DNA from: an uncultured Fusobacterium sp.
Lineage (GTDB): Bacteria; Fusobacteriota; Fusobacteriia; Fusobacteriales; Fusobacteriaceae
Length of the DNA stretch: 64,000 bases
NCBI RefSeq assembly: GCF_905200055.1
Contig: NZ_CAJKIS010000006.1
Location: 12,907 to 76,906 of the forward strand
Direction: 5' to 3'
A program made the translations under genes and the position numbers. The notes under the pieces were generated by a model. It searched no databases, was not told where the DNA came from, and was given only the letters and a program-made list of their open reading frames with translations. Below are positions 1-8,256 of the stretch, in pieces (position 1 is the first letter of the stretch; the number at the start of each line of letters is the position of its first letter).

Positions 1-1177
1 TTTCTTCTTTCATAAGAACTCTTGGTTTTGAAACTTGAATTTCAAATCCTTCTCTTCTCATATTTTCAAGAAGTATAGAAAGTTGAAGTTCTCCTCTTCC
101 TTTAACAACAAAGGCATCTGGAGCATCTGTTGCTTCTACTCTCATACTTACATTTGTTTGTAATTCTTTTTGTAGTCTTTCCCAAATGTGTCTAGAAGTT
201 ACAAATTTTCCTTCTTTTCCAGCAAATGGAGAATCGTTTACCATAAATGTCATAGCAAGTGTTGGCTCATCTATATCAATTAATGGTAATGCTACTGGAT
301 CATTGATATCTGCAAGAGTTTCTCCAATATCAATATCCTCTATTCCAGCTATACAAACTATATCTCCAGCTTGAGCTTCTTGAATTTCAACTCTTTTTAA
401 TCCTTCATAACCATATAAAACAGAGATTTTTCCTTTTACCATTTTTCCATCTCTTTTTATAAGCATAACATCTTGGTTTCTCTTAACTATACCATTGTGG
501 ATTCTTCCTACTGCAAGTTTTCCAACATAGTTATCATATGCAATATTAGTAATTAAGAATTGCATAGGTTTTGTAGCATCTCCTTCTGGATCTTCTACAT
601 GCTCAAGAATAGTTTCAAATAGTGGTATCATATCTGAACTTTCATCAGTAAGCTCTCTCTTAGCAAATCCACCTTTTCCAGATGCATAGATTACTGGGAA
701 TTCAAGTTGAAGTTCATTTGCATTTAATTCAATAAATAATTCATAAACCATGTATAATACATCTTCTGGTCTTGCATTTGGTTTATCAACTTTATTTACT
801 ACAACTATTGGTCTGTGCCCTTGTTCAAGAGCTTTCTTTAATACATATTTTGTTTGTGGCATTGGTCCTTCAAAAGCATCTACAAGTAGTACTACTGAAT
901 CAACCATTTTCATAATACGTTGTACCTCTCCTCCAAAGTCAGCATGTCCTGGAGTGTCAACTATATTGATTTTATAGTCTTTGTATCTTACAGAGGCATT
1001 TTTAGAGAAAATTGTTATTCCTCTTTCTCTTTCAATATCATTTGAGTCCATTACTCTTTCTTCTACTTTTTCAAGTTCATGGCTCCCAAATGCTCCACCT
1101 TGTCTTAATAGACAGTCTACTAATGTTGTTTTTCCGTGGTCAACATGGGCAATAATTGCTATGTTTTTGATTTTCAT
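1..1177 (-). CDS. typA: GTPase TypA/BipA (3' end outside window)
   Basis: Translational GTPase that binds the ribosome and acts in stress adaptation and 50S assembly. Reading down from 1177, the protein opens MKIKNIAIIAHVDHGKTTLV, which holds the P-loop (AHVDHGKT). The switch I signature RERGITI follows. About 392 codons are visible and the family is normally about 600, so the C-terminal part lies beyond base 1. The ATG at 1175-1177 is preceded by an AAGGAAGG ribosome site. It begins 22 nt after the truB stop and probably shares the truB promoter. The DSNDIERERGIT signature separates it from EF-G and LepA. Confidence 0.93.
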   Translation of the reverse strand, partial: MKIKNIAIIAHVDHGKTTLVDCLLRQGGAFGSHELEKVEERVMDSNDIERERGITIFSKNASVRYKDYKINIVDTPGHADFGGEVQRIMKMVDSVVLLVDAFEGPMPQTKYVLKKALEQGHRPIVVVNKVDKPNARPEDVLYMVYELFIELNANELQLEFPVIYASGKGGFAKRELTDESSDMIPLFETILEHVEDPEGDATKPMQFLITNIAYDNYVGKLAVGRIHNGIVKRNQDVMLIKRDGKMVKGKISVLYGYEGLKRVEIQEAQAGDIVCIAGIEDIDIGETLADINDPVALPLIDIDEPTLAMTFMVNDSPFAGKEGKFVTSRHIWERLQKELQTNVSMRVEATDAPDAFVVKGRGELQLSILLENMRREGFEIQVSKPRVLMKEE

Positions 1178-1199
1178 TTTTCAACCTTCCTTACGGGAA

Positions 1200-2060
1200 T
1201 TAAAAATATTTATATCCCTTTAATAAATTATTACTTACATTACATAATCCTAAAAACTTACCTTCAATATCATACACTCTATATCTTCCATTTTCTGTAG
1301 TAAATCTCACTGTATGTCCATTTCTAAATAAAAGTAGGTTTTTATCTCCAGTTAAAGTTATCTTTGGATAATCAAAGAACTCTTCAACACTGCTTATAAA
1401 GCTACTATCTCCACTGTTACACATCTCTTCAATAGAATCTAATGTATAGGCTTTTTCAATATTAGAAGTTCCAACTTCCTCTCTAACTAGAGATGTCATT
1501 GTTGCAAAAATCCCTAAAGTCTCTCCTAAATCATTAATAAGTGATCTAATATAAGTTCCCTTTGAAACTTTGCATCTAATCTTTCCTTTTCTCCCATCAA
1601 ATTCCAGTATCTCAATAAAAGAGATAGTTACTTTTCTTGATTTTCTCTCTATTTCAATTCCTTGTCTTGCAAGTTCATAGAGTTTTTTTCCATCTACTTT
1701 TAATGCAGAATACATAGGTGGTACTTGATCTATCTCTCCAGTAAACTTTTCTAATGCTATTTTCAAATCATCTGTTGAAACATTAAATTCATCTACTTTG
1801 TCAAGAACTTTTCCCTCTACATCATAAGTATCTGTTCTATATCCTAGTTCAAATCCAGCTGTATATATTTTTTCATATCCTTCAATATCTTCTACAAGTC
1901 TTGTTGCTCTTCCAACACATACTACAAGTACCCCTGTTGCTAATGGATCAAGTGTTCCAGTATGTCCTATTTTTCTCTCGTGAAGACATCTTCTCAACCT
2001 TCTAACTACATCAAAAGATGTTATTCCACTAGGTTTATTTACATTTATTATCCCTTCCAA
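1200..2060 (-). CDS. truB: tRNA pseudouridine(55) synthase TruB
   Basis: Makes pseudouridine 55 in the T-loop of tRNAs. The 286-residue protein has the family N-terminus (EGIINVNKPSGITSFDVVRR) and the catalytic Asp in GHTGTLDPLATGVL near residue 38. The core continues with PPMYSALKVDGKKLYELAR and KGTYIRSLINDLG, and a short PUA-like tail ends the chain. Length is normal. The start is a TTG at 2058-2060 with an AGGAG site 8 nt upstream; the only ATG nearby (2063-2065) is out of frame. A strong promoter lies just upstream and typA follows after 22 nt. Confidence 0.95.
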   Translation of the reverse strand: MEGIINVNKPSGITSFDVVRRLRRCLHERKIGHTGTLDPLATGVLVVCVGRATRLVEDIEGYEKIYTAGFELGYRTDTYDVEGKVLDKVDEFNVSTDDLKIALEKFTGEIDQVPPMYSALKVDGKKLYELARQGIEIERKSRKVTISFIEILEFDGRKGKIRCKVSKGTYIRSLINDLGETLGIFATMTSLVREEVGTSNIEKAYTLDSIEEMCNSGDSSFISSVEEFFDYPKITLTGDKNLLLFRNGHTVRFTTENGRYRVYDIEGKFLGLCNVSNNLLKGYKYF

Positions 2061-2090
2061 AACATCAACTCCTGCATAGAACTATCCTTT

Positions 2091-2118
2091 ATTATAACAT
2101 ATATTATTCATCTTTCAA
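2091..2118 (-). promoter_or_regulatory. Promoter of truB-typA
   Basis: On the minus strand TTGAAA (2113-2118), a 16-nt spacer and TATAAT (2091-2096) with an upstream TG form a near-consensus promoter about 30 nt before the TTG start of truB. Confidence 0.7.
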
Positions 2119-2184
2119 ACATTTTTATAAATTTTTTCTATTTACGTTTTTTTACCACTGTTTCTAATTTTTAGAAAAATATAG

Positions 2185-3849
2185 TTATTCTATTCTATAT
2201 TTATTTGTTGGACTCCATAATATATAGTCTTCTATTCCTAAATCTCTTAGAGCTTGAACTTGAAGTTCTATCTCTTTAGGTCCATAATTAATATGTCCCT
2301 TTACCCATTTTGCTGTAAATGCTTGTATCCATGGTCTAATCATAGCTGGTGTATCAATATTAGCATTTCTATTTATAGAATCTTGCGTACAGTGATAAAC
2401 TGTCTTATATGGATAAGCATCTGGTACAGGTAATCCATAAACTCCTCTTCCATAGTGGCTTGGATAGATCATTGGACAGATGTAATCAACTACATTACTT
2501 ACAGATTCCCAATGTTGTCCCAATGCCATATCATCTGGTAAACTTCCAACTTGCCCATAAACATCTGCTGCTATATATACTCCTAAAGGTTCCAATTCCT
2601 TTCTAGCATAAGCTAAATATTTTTGAATTGTCTCTGGCTTAGATTCATTTTTTGTATTTCTATAATTCAGTTCCTTATCTAACTTTCCTCCATTTGATGC
2701 TGGGAATCTTACATAGTCAAATTGAATCTCATCAAATCCAGCTTTTGCTGCTTCTTTTGCCACTGCCACATTGTATTCCCATAAATATCTATCATGAGGA
2801 GAAACCCAAATAACACCATCACTATTTGTAAAAGGCTTTCCAGTAGCTTTACTAATTATAGCTTTATCAGGATTTGCCTTAGCATAAGTAGGATCTTTAA
2901 AAGATACTATTCTTGCTATTGTATAGATATTATTATCTTTTAATCTCTTCATAAATTTTTCAATATCTTTAATTGGAGCACGTCTATTAGCTAAAGGATT
3001 ATATTTTTCACCAGCCTCCATTTTAAATAAAAGTGTTCCATCATCTTCTTTTACATCAATTACAAAGGCATTTATCTTAGTTCTTTTTGTAAGAGCAATT
3101 AATTCATCCATCTTTTTATTTAGAGATGCTGAACTACTTGTTACATAGATCCCTTTTACTTTTACCCTTTTATTATCTGGATACTCTTTTTTCTCAACTG
3201 GAGAGAAATCAAGATTTTTCCAATTTTTTGGTAAAGTCTCTTGCATAGTTCCAGCAAGTTGATTTTCTTTTATCCAACCAGTTTTTCTCTTACCATTTTT
3301 AGTATATGCAATTTTTTCCCAGTTATCCTTTATAACGATTTTTTGAACTTCATTTTTTCCATCAGCTTTTTTAACAGTTTTATTTTTTATAATATCAACT
3401 GTTTTTTTCTCTAAAACTTCAACCCTAGTACTTATTTTTAAGTTATCCTCAGCTTTAGGAGTAATTTTAGTATCAGCAAATACTCTTATACTTTTATTAG
3501 CATACTTATACTTATTTGATACCTTTTTATCCTCAATATTTTCTTTAACTACAACCTCTTCTCCTTTATTTTCAGTTGTAACTTCTGTATTTTTTTCCTC
3601 TACCTTATCAGTTGTAGTTATATTTTTCTCCTCTATTACAGGATTTACAACTTCTTTTTTCTCTCCAGCTACCTCTTCTTTACCCTCTAACATATTTAAT
3701 TCCTTAACTACATTTTCAGTTTTTGTAGTTGTTTCAGGTTTCTCACTTCCCAATGAGATATTTTTTGTCATATCCACAGTTGCTGTGATAATTACAAGAT
3801 AACAAAAGATAGAAAATAGAATCTTTTTAATAAAGCTATTTTGATTCAC
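2185..3849 (-). CDS. Exported putative glycoside hydrolase, DUF4015 family
   Basis: A 554-residue exported protein in three parts. A hydrophobic signal or anchor segment covers about residues 8-26. A charged Lys/Glu/Val-rich linker runs to about 110. An SH3b-like stretch (about 115-205, with a GWIKENQLAG-type end) is followed by a C-terminal TIM-barrel-like DUF4015 domain (about 220-550). The DUF4015 part shows KVKGIYVTSSSA, AFVIDVKEDDGTLLF, FDEIQFDYVRFP and CPMIYPSHYG. The family is predicted to be glycosidases, but its substrate is unknown. The layout suggests a cell-wall or envelope role by inference. The start is a GTG at 3847-3849 with GGAGGGAG upstream. It is divergent from bioF. No activity can be named from sequence alone. 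Confidence 0.75.
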   Translation of the reverse strand: MNQNSFIKKILFSIFCYLVIITATVDMTKNISLGSEKPETTTKTENVVKELNMLEGKEEVAGEKKEVVNPVIEEKNITTTDKVEEKNTEVTTENKGEEVVVKENIEDKKVSNKYKYANKSIRVFADTKITPKAEDNLKISTRVEVLEKKTVDIIKNKTVKKADGKNEVQKIVIKDNWEKIAYTKNGKRKTGWIKENQLAGTMQETLPKNWKNLDFSPVEKKEYPDNKRVKVKGIYVTSSSASLNKKMDELIALTKRTKINAFVIDVKEDDGTLLFKMEAGEKYNPLANRRAPIKDIEKFMKRLKDNNIYTIARIVSFKDPTYAKANPDKAIISKATGKPFTNSDGVIWVSPHDRYLWEYNVAVAKEAAKAGFDEIQFDYVRFPASNGGKLDKELNYRNTKNESKPETIQKYLAYARKELEPLGVYIAADVYGQVGSLPDDMALGQHWESVSNVVDYICPMIYPSHYGRGVYGLPVPDAYPYKTVYHCTQDSINRNANIDTPAMIRPWIQAFTAKWVKGHINYGPKEIELQVQALRDLGIEDYILWSPTNKYRIE

Positions 3850-3941
3850 GTAACTCCCTCCAAAAATTTTAAATTTTACCTTATTATTTTATACTATTTA
3901 TTGAAATTTAGCTATATAGAATTTTTCATTTTAGTTATTAT

Positions 3942-3970
3942 TTGAAATATATTTTTTTTAGTGATATTAT
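3942..3970 (+). promoter_or_regulatory. Promoter of bioFGC
   Basis: TTGAAA (3942-3947), a 17-nt spacer and TATTAT (3965-3970) with an extended TGA just before it, followed by a GGAGG site about 10 nt before the bioF ATG. No clear BirA-type operator was recognised around it. Confidence 0.7.
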
Positions 3971-4002
3971 CTTTATATTAAAGTTAAAATTGGAGGCTTT
4001 AA

Positions 4003-5121
4003 ATGAATAATAAATTTTTACAAGAGGAATTAAACTCTCTTAAAGAAACTAACAACTTTAGAGTTTTAAAAGAGTGTAACTCTTCACTTATAAATTTTTC
4101 TTCTAATGATTATTTAGGATTAGCAAATGACAAAGAGCTTTTAAATGAGTTTTATTCAAATTATCATTGTAAACTATCCTCTAGCTCATCTCGTTTAATA
4201 GATGGTTCATATCCCGAAGTTATGGAGTTAGAAAGAGAGTTAGAAAAAATCTACAATAGAGCTGGAATTGTTTTCAACTCTGGTTTTGATGCTAATTCAT
4301 CTATAATTGAGACTTTTTATAATAAAGATACACTTATTATCAGTGATAGATTAAACCATGCAAGTATCTATGATGGGATTGTTAACTCTGGAGCAAAACT
4401 ATTGAGATATAAGCATTTAGATATGGAAAATTTAGAAAATCTTTTAATAAAATATAGAGATAAATATGAAGATATCCTTGTTGTTACTGAAACTGTTTAT
4501 AGTATGGATGGAGATGTAGCAGATATAAAAAAATTAGTTGAATTAAAAAGAAAATATAACTTTGATTTAATGGTTGATGAAGCTCACTCTTATGGGGTTA
4601 ATGGGTATGGAATTGCCTATGAAAATAATCTTGTACAAGATATTGATTTCCTTGTTATCCCCTTAGGAAAAGGTGGGGGATCTATTGGTTCATATCTTCT
4701 TTGTTCTCAACTTTGCAAAGATTATATTATCAATAAAAATAGAAAATTTATCTTTACAACTGCTCTACCTCCTATAAATAATTGCTGGAATCTATTTATT
4801 TTAAAAAAGATGCCTGAATTTTTAGAAAAAAGAGAGAGATTACAAGAGTTAATAAGATATTTTTTATCTCTATTAAAAGAAAATAGCATTGAAACTTCCT
4901 CTACTACACATATTGTTAGTATTATAATTGGAGATAATAGAAAAATTATAAAAATAGCTGAAAATCTAAAAAATAAAGGTTTTTTAGTGTATGGAGTTAA
5001 AGAGCCAACAGTGCCAAAAGGGAGTGCTAGATTTAGAATAGGATTAAACCCTAACTTTTCTAAGGAAGATCTGGAAAGATTTGTAAAGGAGTTAAAATAT
5101 GAAATTGATAGTGTTCTTTAA
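4003..5121 (+). CDS. bioF: 8-amino-7-oxononanoate synthase (BioF-like)
   Basis: PLP-dependent alpha-oxoamine synthase that joins pimeloyl-ACP and L-alanine to give 7-keto-8-aminopelargonate (KAPA), the first ring-forming step toward biotin. The 372-residue chain shows NFSSNDYLGLA near the N-terminus, SSSSRLIDGS, the PLP-contacting DEAHSYG motif (about 190-196), and the Schiff-base Lys in PLGKGGGSIGS (about 225). The sequence alone cannot exclude a 2-amino-3-ketobutyrate CoA ligase, but the next two genes (bioG, bioC) supply its pimeloyl-ACP substrate, which supports BioF. It overlaps bioG by 23 nt, so the two are translationally coupled. Confidence 0.88.
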   Translation: MNNKFLQEELNSLKETNNFRVLKECNSSLINFSSNDYLGLANDKELLNEFYSNYHCKLSSSSSRLIDGSYPEVMELERELEKIYNRAGIVFNSGFDANSSIIETFYNKDTLIISDRLNHASIYDGIVNSGAKLLRYKHLDMENLENLLIKYRDKYEDILVVTETVYSMDGDVADIKKLVELKRKYNFDLMVDEAHSYGVNGYGIAYENNLVQDIDFLVIPLGKGGGSIGSYLLCSQLCKDYIINKNRKFIFTTALPPINNCWNLFILKKMPEFLEKRERLQELIRYFLSLLKENSIETSSTTHIVSIIIGDNRKIIKIAENLKNKGFLVYGVKEPTVPKGSARFRIGLNPNFSKEDLERFVKELKYEIDSVL

Positions 5122-5695
5122 TGGCTGGGGAATGGATAATAAAGCTGTTGATCATCTTACTATCCCTAAAAATTATGAGGTTAAAATAGTGAATTTCCCA
5201 TATGATTTAGATAGTTCTATCTTTAAAAACTATGAAGATGTAATAGCTATTGGTTGGTCTTTTGGAAGCTACTATTTATGCAAATATTTAAACTATAATA
5301 ATATAAAATTAGATAAAGTTATCTCTATTAACGGAGTTCCTGAAACAATAGGGGAGTTTGGAATCCCTGAAAGAATTTTTGAAGCTACTCTTAAAAACCT
5401 TACTCCTGAGACTTTAAAGGAATTTTATCACAATATGGGAGTAGATAGTGAAAATCTATTTTCTAATAGAAATTTTCAAGAGATAAAAGCTGAGCTTCAA
5501 TATTTTAAAGATAATTACTCTCCTGAAAAAAATGTTTTTAGTAAAGTTTTTATTGGTAAAAAAGATAGAATTATTCCAGCTCTTAGGCAAGAAAAATACT
5601 ATAATAGTCACAACATTGAAGTATCTATTATTCAATGTCCACACTACCCTTTTAATTTTTTTAAAAGTTGGTTAGATATAATAGGAGAAAATTAA
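5099..5695 (+). CDS. bioG: Pimeloyl-ACP methyl ester esterase BioG
   Basis: Alpha/beta hydrolase of the BioG (DUF452) group. It removes the methyl group from pimeloyl-ACP methyl ester and so ends the disguised fatty-acid-synthesis cycle; it replaces BioH of enterobacteria. The 198 residues show the family opening FFNGWGMD, the nucleophile elbow GWSFGSYY (Ser near residue 54), and the C-terminal catalytic His in CPHYPFNFF. Length fits BioG. The gene starts inside the end of bioF and stops one base before the bioC ATG. In some bacteria BioG is fused to BioC; here the two are separate. Confidence 0.88.
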   Translation: MKLIVFFNGWGMDNKAVDHLTIPKNYEVKIVNFPYDLDSSIFKNYEDVIAIGWSFGSYYLCKYLNYNNIKLDKVISINGVPETIGEFGIPERIFEATLKNLTPETLKEFYHNMGVDSENLFSNRNFQEIKAELQYFKDNYSPEKNVFSKVFIGKKDRIIPALRQEKYYNSHNIEVSIIQCPHYPFNFFKSWLDIIGEN

Positions 5696-5696
5696 G

Positions 5697-6362
5697 ATGA
5701 ATTTTAATAAAAAATTTGATAGTTATGATGAAAATGCAATAGTTCAAAAAAAAGTTGCTTCTCATCTAATTGAACTTATTAAAGAGATAAAAAATGATAA
5801 AAATAGTTTTGAATCTATTTTAGAAATTGGTTGTGGAACTGGAATATTTACAAGGGAATTTTTAAAAAGTTACTCTCCAAATAAAATTATTTTAAATGAT
5901 TTTTTCCAAGTTGAAAGATTTTTAAATAATATTCCTTATAACGCTTTTTTAGTTGGAGATATTTTAAAAATTGAACTTCCAAAAGTTGAAACTATTGTTT
6001 CTAGTTCTGTTTTTCAATGGATATCCCCCCTTGAAAAACTAATAGAAAAACTATCTTTTTGTAAAAATCTATATTTCTCAATCTATATTTCAGGAAATTT
6101 AAAAGAGATAGATGAGCATTTTAATATTTCTCTTGATTATCTTGAAGTTGATGAGATTAAAAATATATTAAAAAAATATTTTACTAAAGTTAAGTATAAA
6201 AAAGAGAGTATTTCTCTTGATTTTAATACTCCATTAGATGCTTTAAGGCATCTAAAAAATAGCGGAGTTACTGGTTTTAAAAAAAGTTCTATCTCTAAGA
6301 TAAAATCTTTTTCTTCTAAAACTCTTACTTATGAGATTGGATATTTTCTATGTGAAAAATAA
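5697..6362 (+). CDS. bioC: Malonyl-ACP O-methyltransferase BioC
   Basis: SAM-dependent methyltransferase that methylates malonyl-ACP so that fatty-acid synthase can elongate it to pimeloyl-ACP methyl ester. The 221-residue chain contains the SAM-binding motif ILEIGCGTGIFTREFL (about residues 42-57) and the BioC-typical SSSVFQWISPLEKLIE (about 103-118). The C-terminal PLDALRHLKNSGVTG is a BioC hallmark. It follows bioG with a single-base gap and an AGGAGA site inside bioG. It is the last gene of the bioF-G-C unit; bioA, bioD and bioB are not in this window. Confidence 0.88.
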   Translation: MNFNKKFDSYDENAIVQKKVASHLIELIKEIKNDKNSFESILEIGCGTGIFTREFLKSYSPNKIILNDFFQVERFLNNIPYNAFLVGDILKIELPKVETIVSSSVFQWISPLEKLIEKLSFCKNLYFSIYISGNLKEIDEHFNISLDYLEVDEIKNILKKYFTKVKYKKESISLDFNTPLDALRHLKNSGVTGFKKSSISKIKSFSSKTLTYEIGYFLCEK

Positions 6363-6460
6363 TGATAGTATTTACTCAGTTGATCAAATTCTATAAAAAA
6401 TTAGCTAGCTTAAAGTTTAATTTTTATTTTTAAAGTTCAGTTTTCAAAACTTATATTTTT

Positions 6461-6627
6461 AATATCAACTAGCCTTCATACTAGGGAATAAAGAATCCCT
6501 ATGGCTCATTCCGTTGAAAATGCAAAACTCGCTTCGCAAGCTTCGCTCAAACACGTTGCATTTTCTTAACTGCATTTCGCTGAGGGATTCTAATATTCTC
6601 TAGTGAATTACGGCTTTAGTTGATATT
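6461..6627. repeat. Fold-back (palindromic) dispersed element, copy 1
   Basis: A 167-bp element with nested inverted repeats. The outer arms AATATCAACTA (6461-6471) and TAGTTGATATT (6617-6627) match. Further in are GAATA (6486-6490) with TATTC (6594-6598), AGAATCCCT (6492-6500) with AGGGATTCT (6583-6591), and GAAAATGCAA with TTGCATTTTC around a GC-richer tip. It shares long near-identical blocks with 13169-13326 and 63952-64000. It has no coding capacity and lies between converging genes. AAAACTTATATTTTT just before it also precedes the copy at 63952, so the true ends may lie a little further out. Confidence 0.85.
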
Positions 6628-6691
6628 GGGATAAAATTTTGCTTTTTATAATATTTATAGGTAATAGGTGAGTAGTTACTAATGATATTAA

Positions 6692-6716
6692 AAAAACAGG
6701 GAGCTCAATAGCTCCC
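6692..6716 (-). terminator. Terminator of hup
   Basis: Perfect 7-bp stem GGGAGCT (6699-6705) and AGCTCCC (6710-6716) with a 4-nt loop. On the minus strand the stem is followed by a run of T. It lies 12 nt after the hup stop. Confidence 0.85.
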
Positions 6717-6727
6717 AAAAATTTTAA

Positions 6728-7048
6728 TTATTTACTTTTCTTTTTAGATTTTGCAGCTTTTTTTTCAACAACAGGGTTCATTTTTTCTAATAAATTTTTA
6801 CCAGCTTTGAATTTAGCAACTTTTTTAGCTGCTACTTTCATAGTTTTTTTAGTTTGTGGGTTTACACAAGTTCTTGCAGCTCTTTCAGTTGCTTCAAATT
6901 TTCCGAATCCTATAAAAGAAACACTTTCACCTTTTACTAATATTTCTTCAAGAGTATCTATAAAAGCCTTTGTTAATTTTTCTGCTTCTACTTTTGTTTT
7001 TAGTTCAGCTTTTGCTCCAAATAATTCTACAAATTCCTTTTTAGTCAT
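6728..7048 (-). CDS. hup: HU-family DNA-binding protein
   Basis: Small nucleoid protein that binds and bends DNA as a dimer. The HU/IHF fold is seen in MTKKEFVELFGAKAEL, then ESVSFIGFGKFEATERAARTC and VNPQTKKTMKVAAKKVAKFK, the DNA-binding arm with Asn-Pro at its tip. A Lys-rich tail of roughly 15 residues (EKKAAKSKKKSK) extends past the usual HU end. The ATG at 7046-7048 is preferred over a GTG three codons upstream because the GGGAG site lies 8 nt before the ATG and would overlap the GTG. It has its own promoter and terminator. Confidence 0.92.
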   Translation of the reverse strand: MTKKEFVELFGAKAELKTKVEAEKLTKAFIDTLEEILVKGESVSFIGFGKFEATERAARTCVNPQTKKTMKVAAKKVAKFKAGKNLLEKMNPVVEKKAAKSKKKSK

Positions 7049-7096
7049 TTCAATCACTCCCGACTCTTTTATTTGTTTGTAACTGCTCTTATTACT

Positions 7097-7125
7097 ACAT
7101 TAGCACTTTTTCCCACAAAATTCAA
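7097..7125 (-). promoter_or_regulatory. Promoter of hup
   Basis: Minus strand TTGAAT (7120-7125), 17-nt spacer, TAATGT (7097-7102) with TGC just upstream, about 50 nt before the hup ATG. Confidence 0.65.
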
Positions 7126-7143
7126 TAATATTTTACTTTTTAT

Positions 7144-8220
7144 TTAAAACCCTTTTATTACATCATAATTTAATTCTTTTATAACTTCTATTGCTAATGA
7201 AATAGCTGATTTTAGATCATCTATTGAAGCATAAGAGTAGTGAGTATGAATATATCTTGTAGGGATTCCTAATACAAGAACAGGTATTCCTGTTTCAGAA
7301 ATATGATATTTTCCTCCATTTGTTGATCCTTTTTCTCTAGCTATAACTTGATATTTAATTCCTTTTTTATTAGCTATATCTTTAGCAAACTTTAAAACTC
7401 TAGGATTTGAGATCATAGCTCCATCAACTACTCTTAATTGAACACCTTTTTTCAATGCTCCATGAGCTGCTGTTCCCTCTTTAAAGCTATCGTCTGCTGG
7501 AGATCCTTCAAATACTATAGCAAAGTCAGGTTTTACTCTATAAGCTGCTACTTGAGCCCCTCTTAATCCAACTTCCTCTTGTGATGCAAATGCTCCAACT
7601 ACATTTACATTTTCTATTTTTTCATCTCTAACAGCTTTTAAAACCTCTATTGAAGCAGCACATCCCAATCTATTATCAAAAGCCTTAGCTCTCATTATCT
7701 CTATTTTTTCATCATATACAAAAGTTACATCTGGAACAATAGGGTTACCTACTTCAATTCCATACATTTCAGTAGTTTCTTCATAGCTACTTGTTCCAAT
7801 ATCAATTGTAAGTTCTGACATTTTAGGAAGTCTATTTCTCTCTTCATCAGTCATAAAATGAGGTGGTTTAGAAGTAACTATTCCTCTTACATATTCTCCT
7901 CTGCTATTTTTAATTAAAACTGCACTAGCTGGAACATTTCCAACATGCCAACCACCTAGAGTAAGGAAACTTATTGATCCATTTCTATTTACATTTTCTA
8001 CAATAAATCCAACTTCATCAGTGTGACAATCAAGAGCTACAGTAGGTCTATTTGTATTTGCTTCCTTTTCATGAAGTCCCATATATAAGTTATTGATTGA
8101 ATCTCTTTCAGAACTTAAAAAAGGTAATTCTTTTTTTATCACTTCAATTACTTCATCTTCATATCCTGGAGCTCCAAATGTGTTTGTTAATTTTTCAATC
8201 ATCTTTATTAAATTATCCAT
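7144..8220 (-). CDS. M42 family metallo-aminopeptidase
   Basis: Cytoplasmic di-metal aminopeptidase of the M42 family (FrvX/YsdC/glutamyl aminopeptidase type) that trims peptides. The 358 residues carry the metal ligands in LDCHTDEVGF (about 64-73), KAFDNRLGCAA (about 178-188), the catalytic Glu pair in ASQEEVGLRGA (about 211-221) and FEGSPADD. A final metal-binding His lies near THYSYA. Length is normal. It lies 36 nt after the gene for a peptide-binding lipoprotein and is probably co-transcribed with it, which suggests use of imported peptides. I see no hairpin terminator before hup. Confidence 0.85.
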   Translation of the reverse strand: MDNLIKMIEKLTNTFGAPGYEDEVIEVIKKELPFLSSERDSINNLYMGLHEKEANTNRPTVALDCHTDEVGFIVENVNRNGSISFLTLGGWHVGNVPASAVLIKNSRGEYVRGIVTSKPPHFMTDEERNRLPKMSELTIDIGTSSYEETTEMYGIEVGNPIVPDVTFVYDEKIEIMRAKAFDNRLGCAASIEVLKAVRDEKIENVNVVGAFASQEEVGLRGAQVAAYRVKPDFAIVFEGSPADDSFKEGTAAHGALKKGVQLRVVDGAMISNPRVLKFAKDIANKKGIKYQVIAREKGSTNGGKYHISETGIPVLVLGIPTRYIHTHYSYASIDDLKSAISLAIEVIKELNYDVIKGF

Positions 8221-8256
8221 TCCCTCTTCTCCTTTATTAAAATTTATATAATTTAT

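Larger units (their letters stand above)
6363..6727. other. Convergent intergenic region bioC/hup
   Basis: This 365-nt gap between converging genes holds no credible gene. It contains the first copy of the fold-back repeat (6461-6627) and the hup terminator (6699-6716). The rest is AT-rich sequence with nothing I can name. Confidence 0.7.

Noticed and set aside
3850..4002. BirA operator in the bioF upstream region
   Set aside because: I could find a promoter but no convincing dyad of the BirA type.
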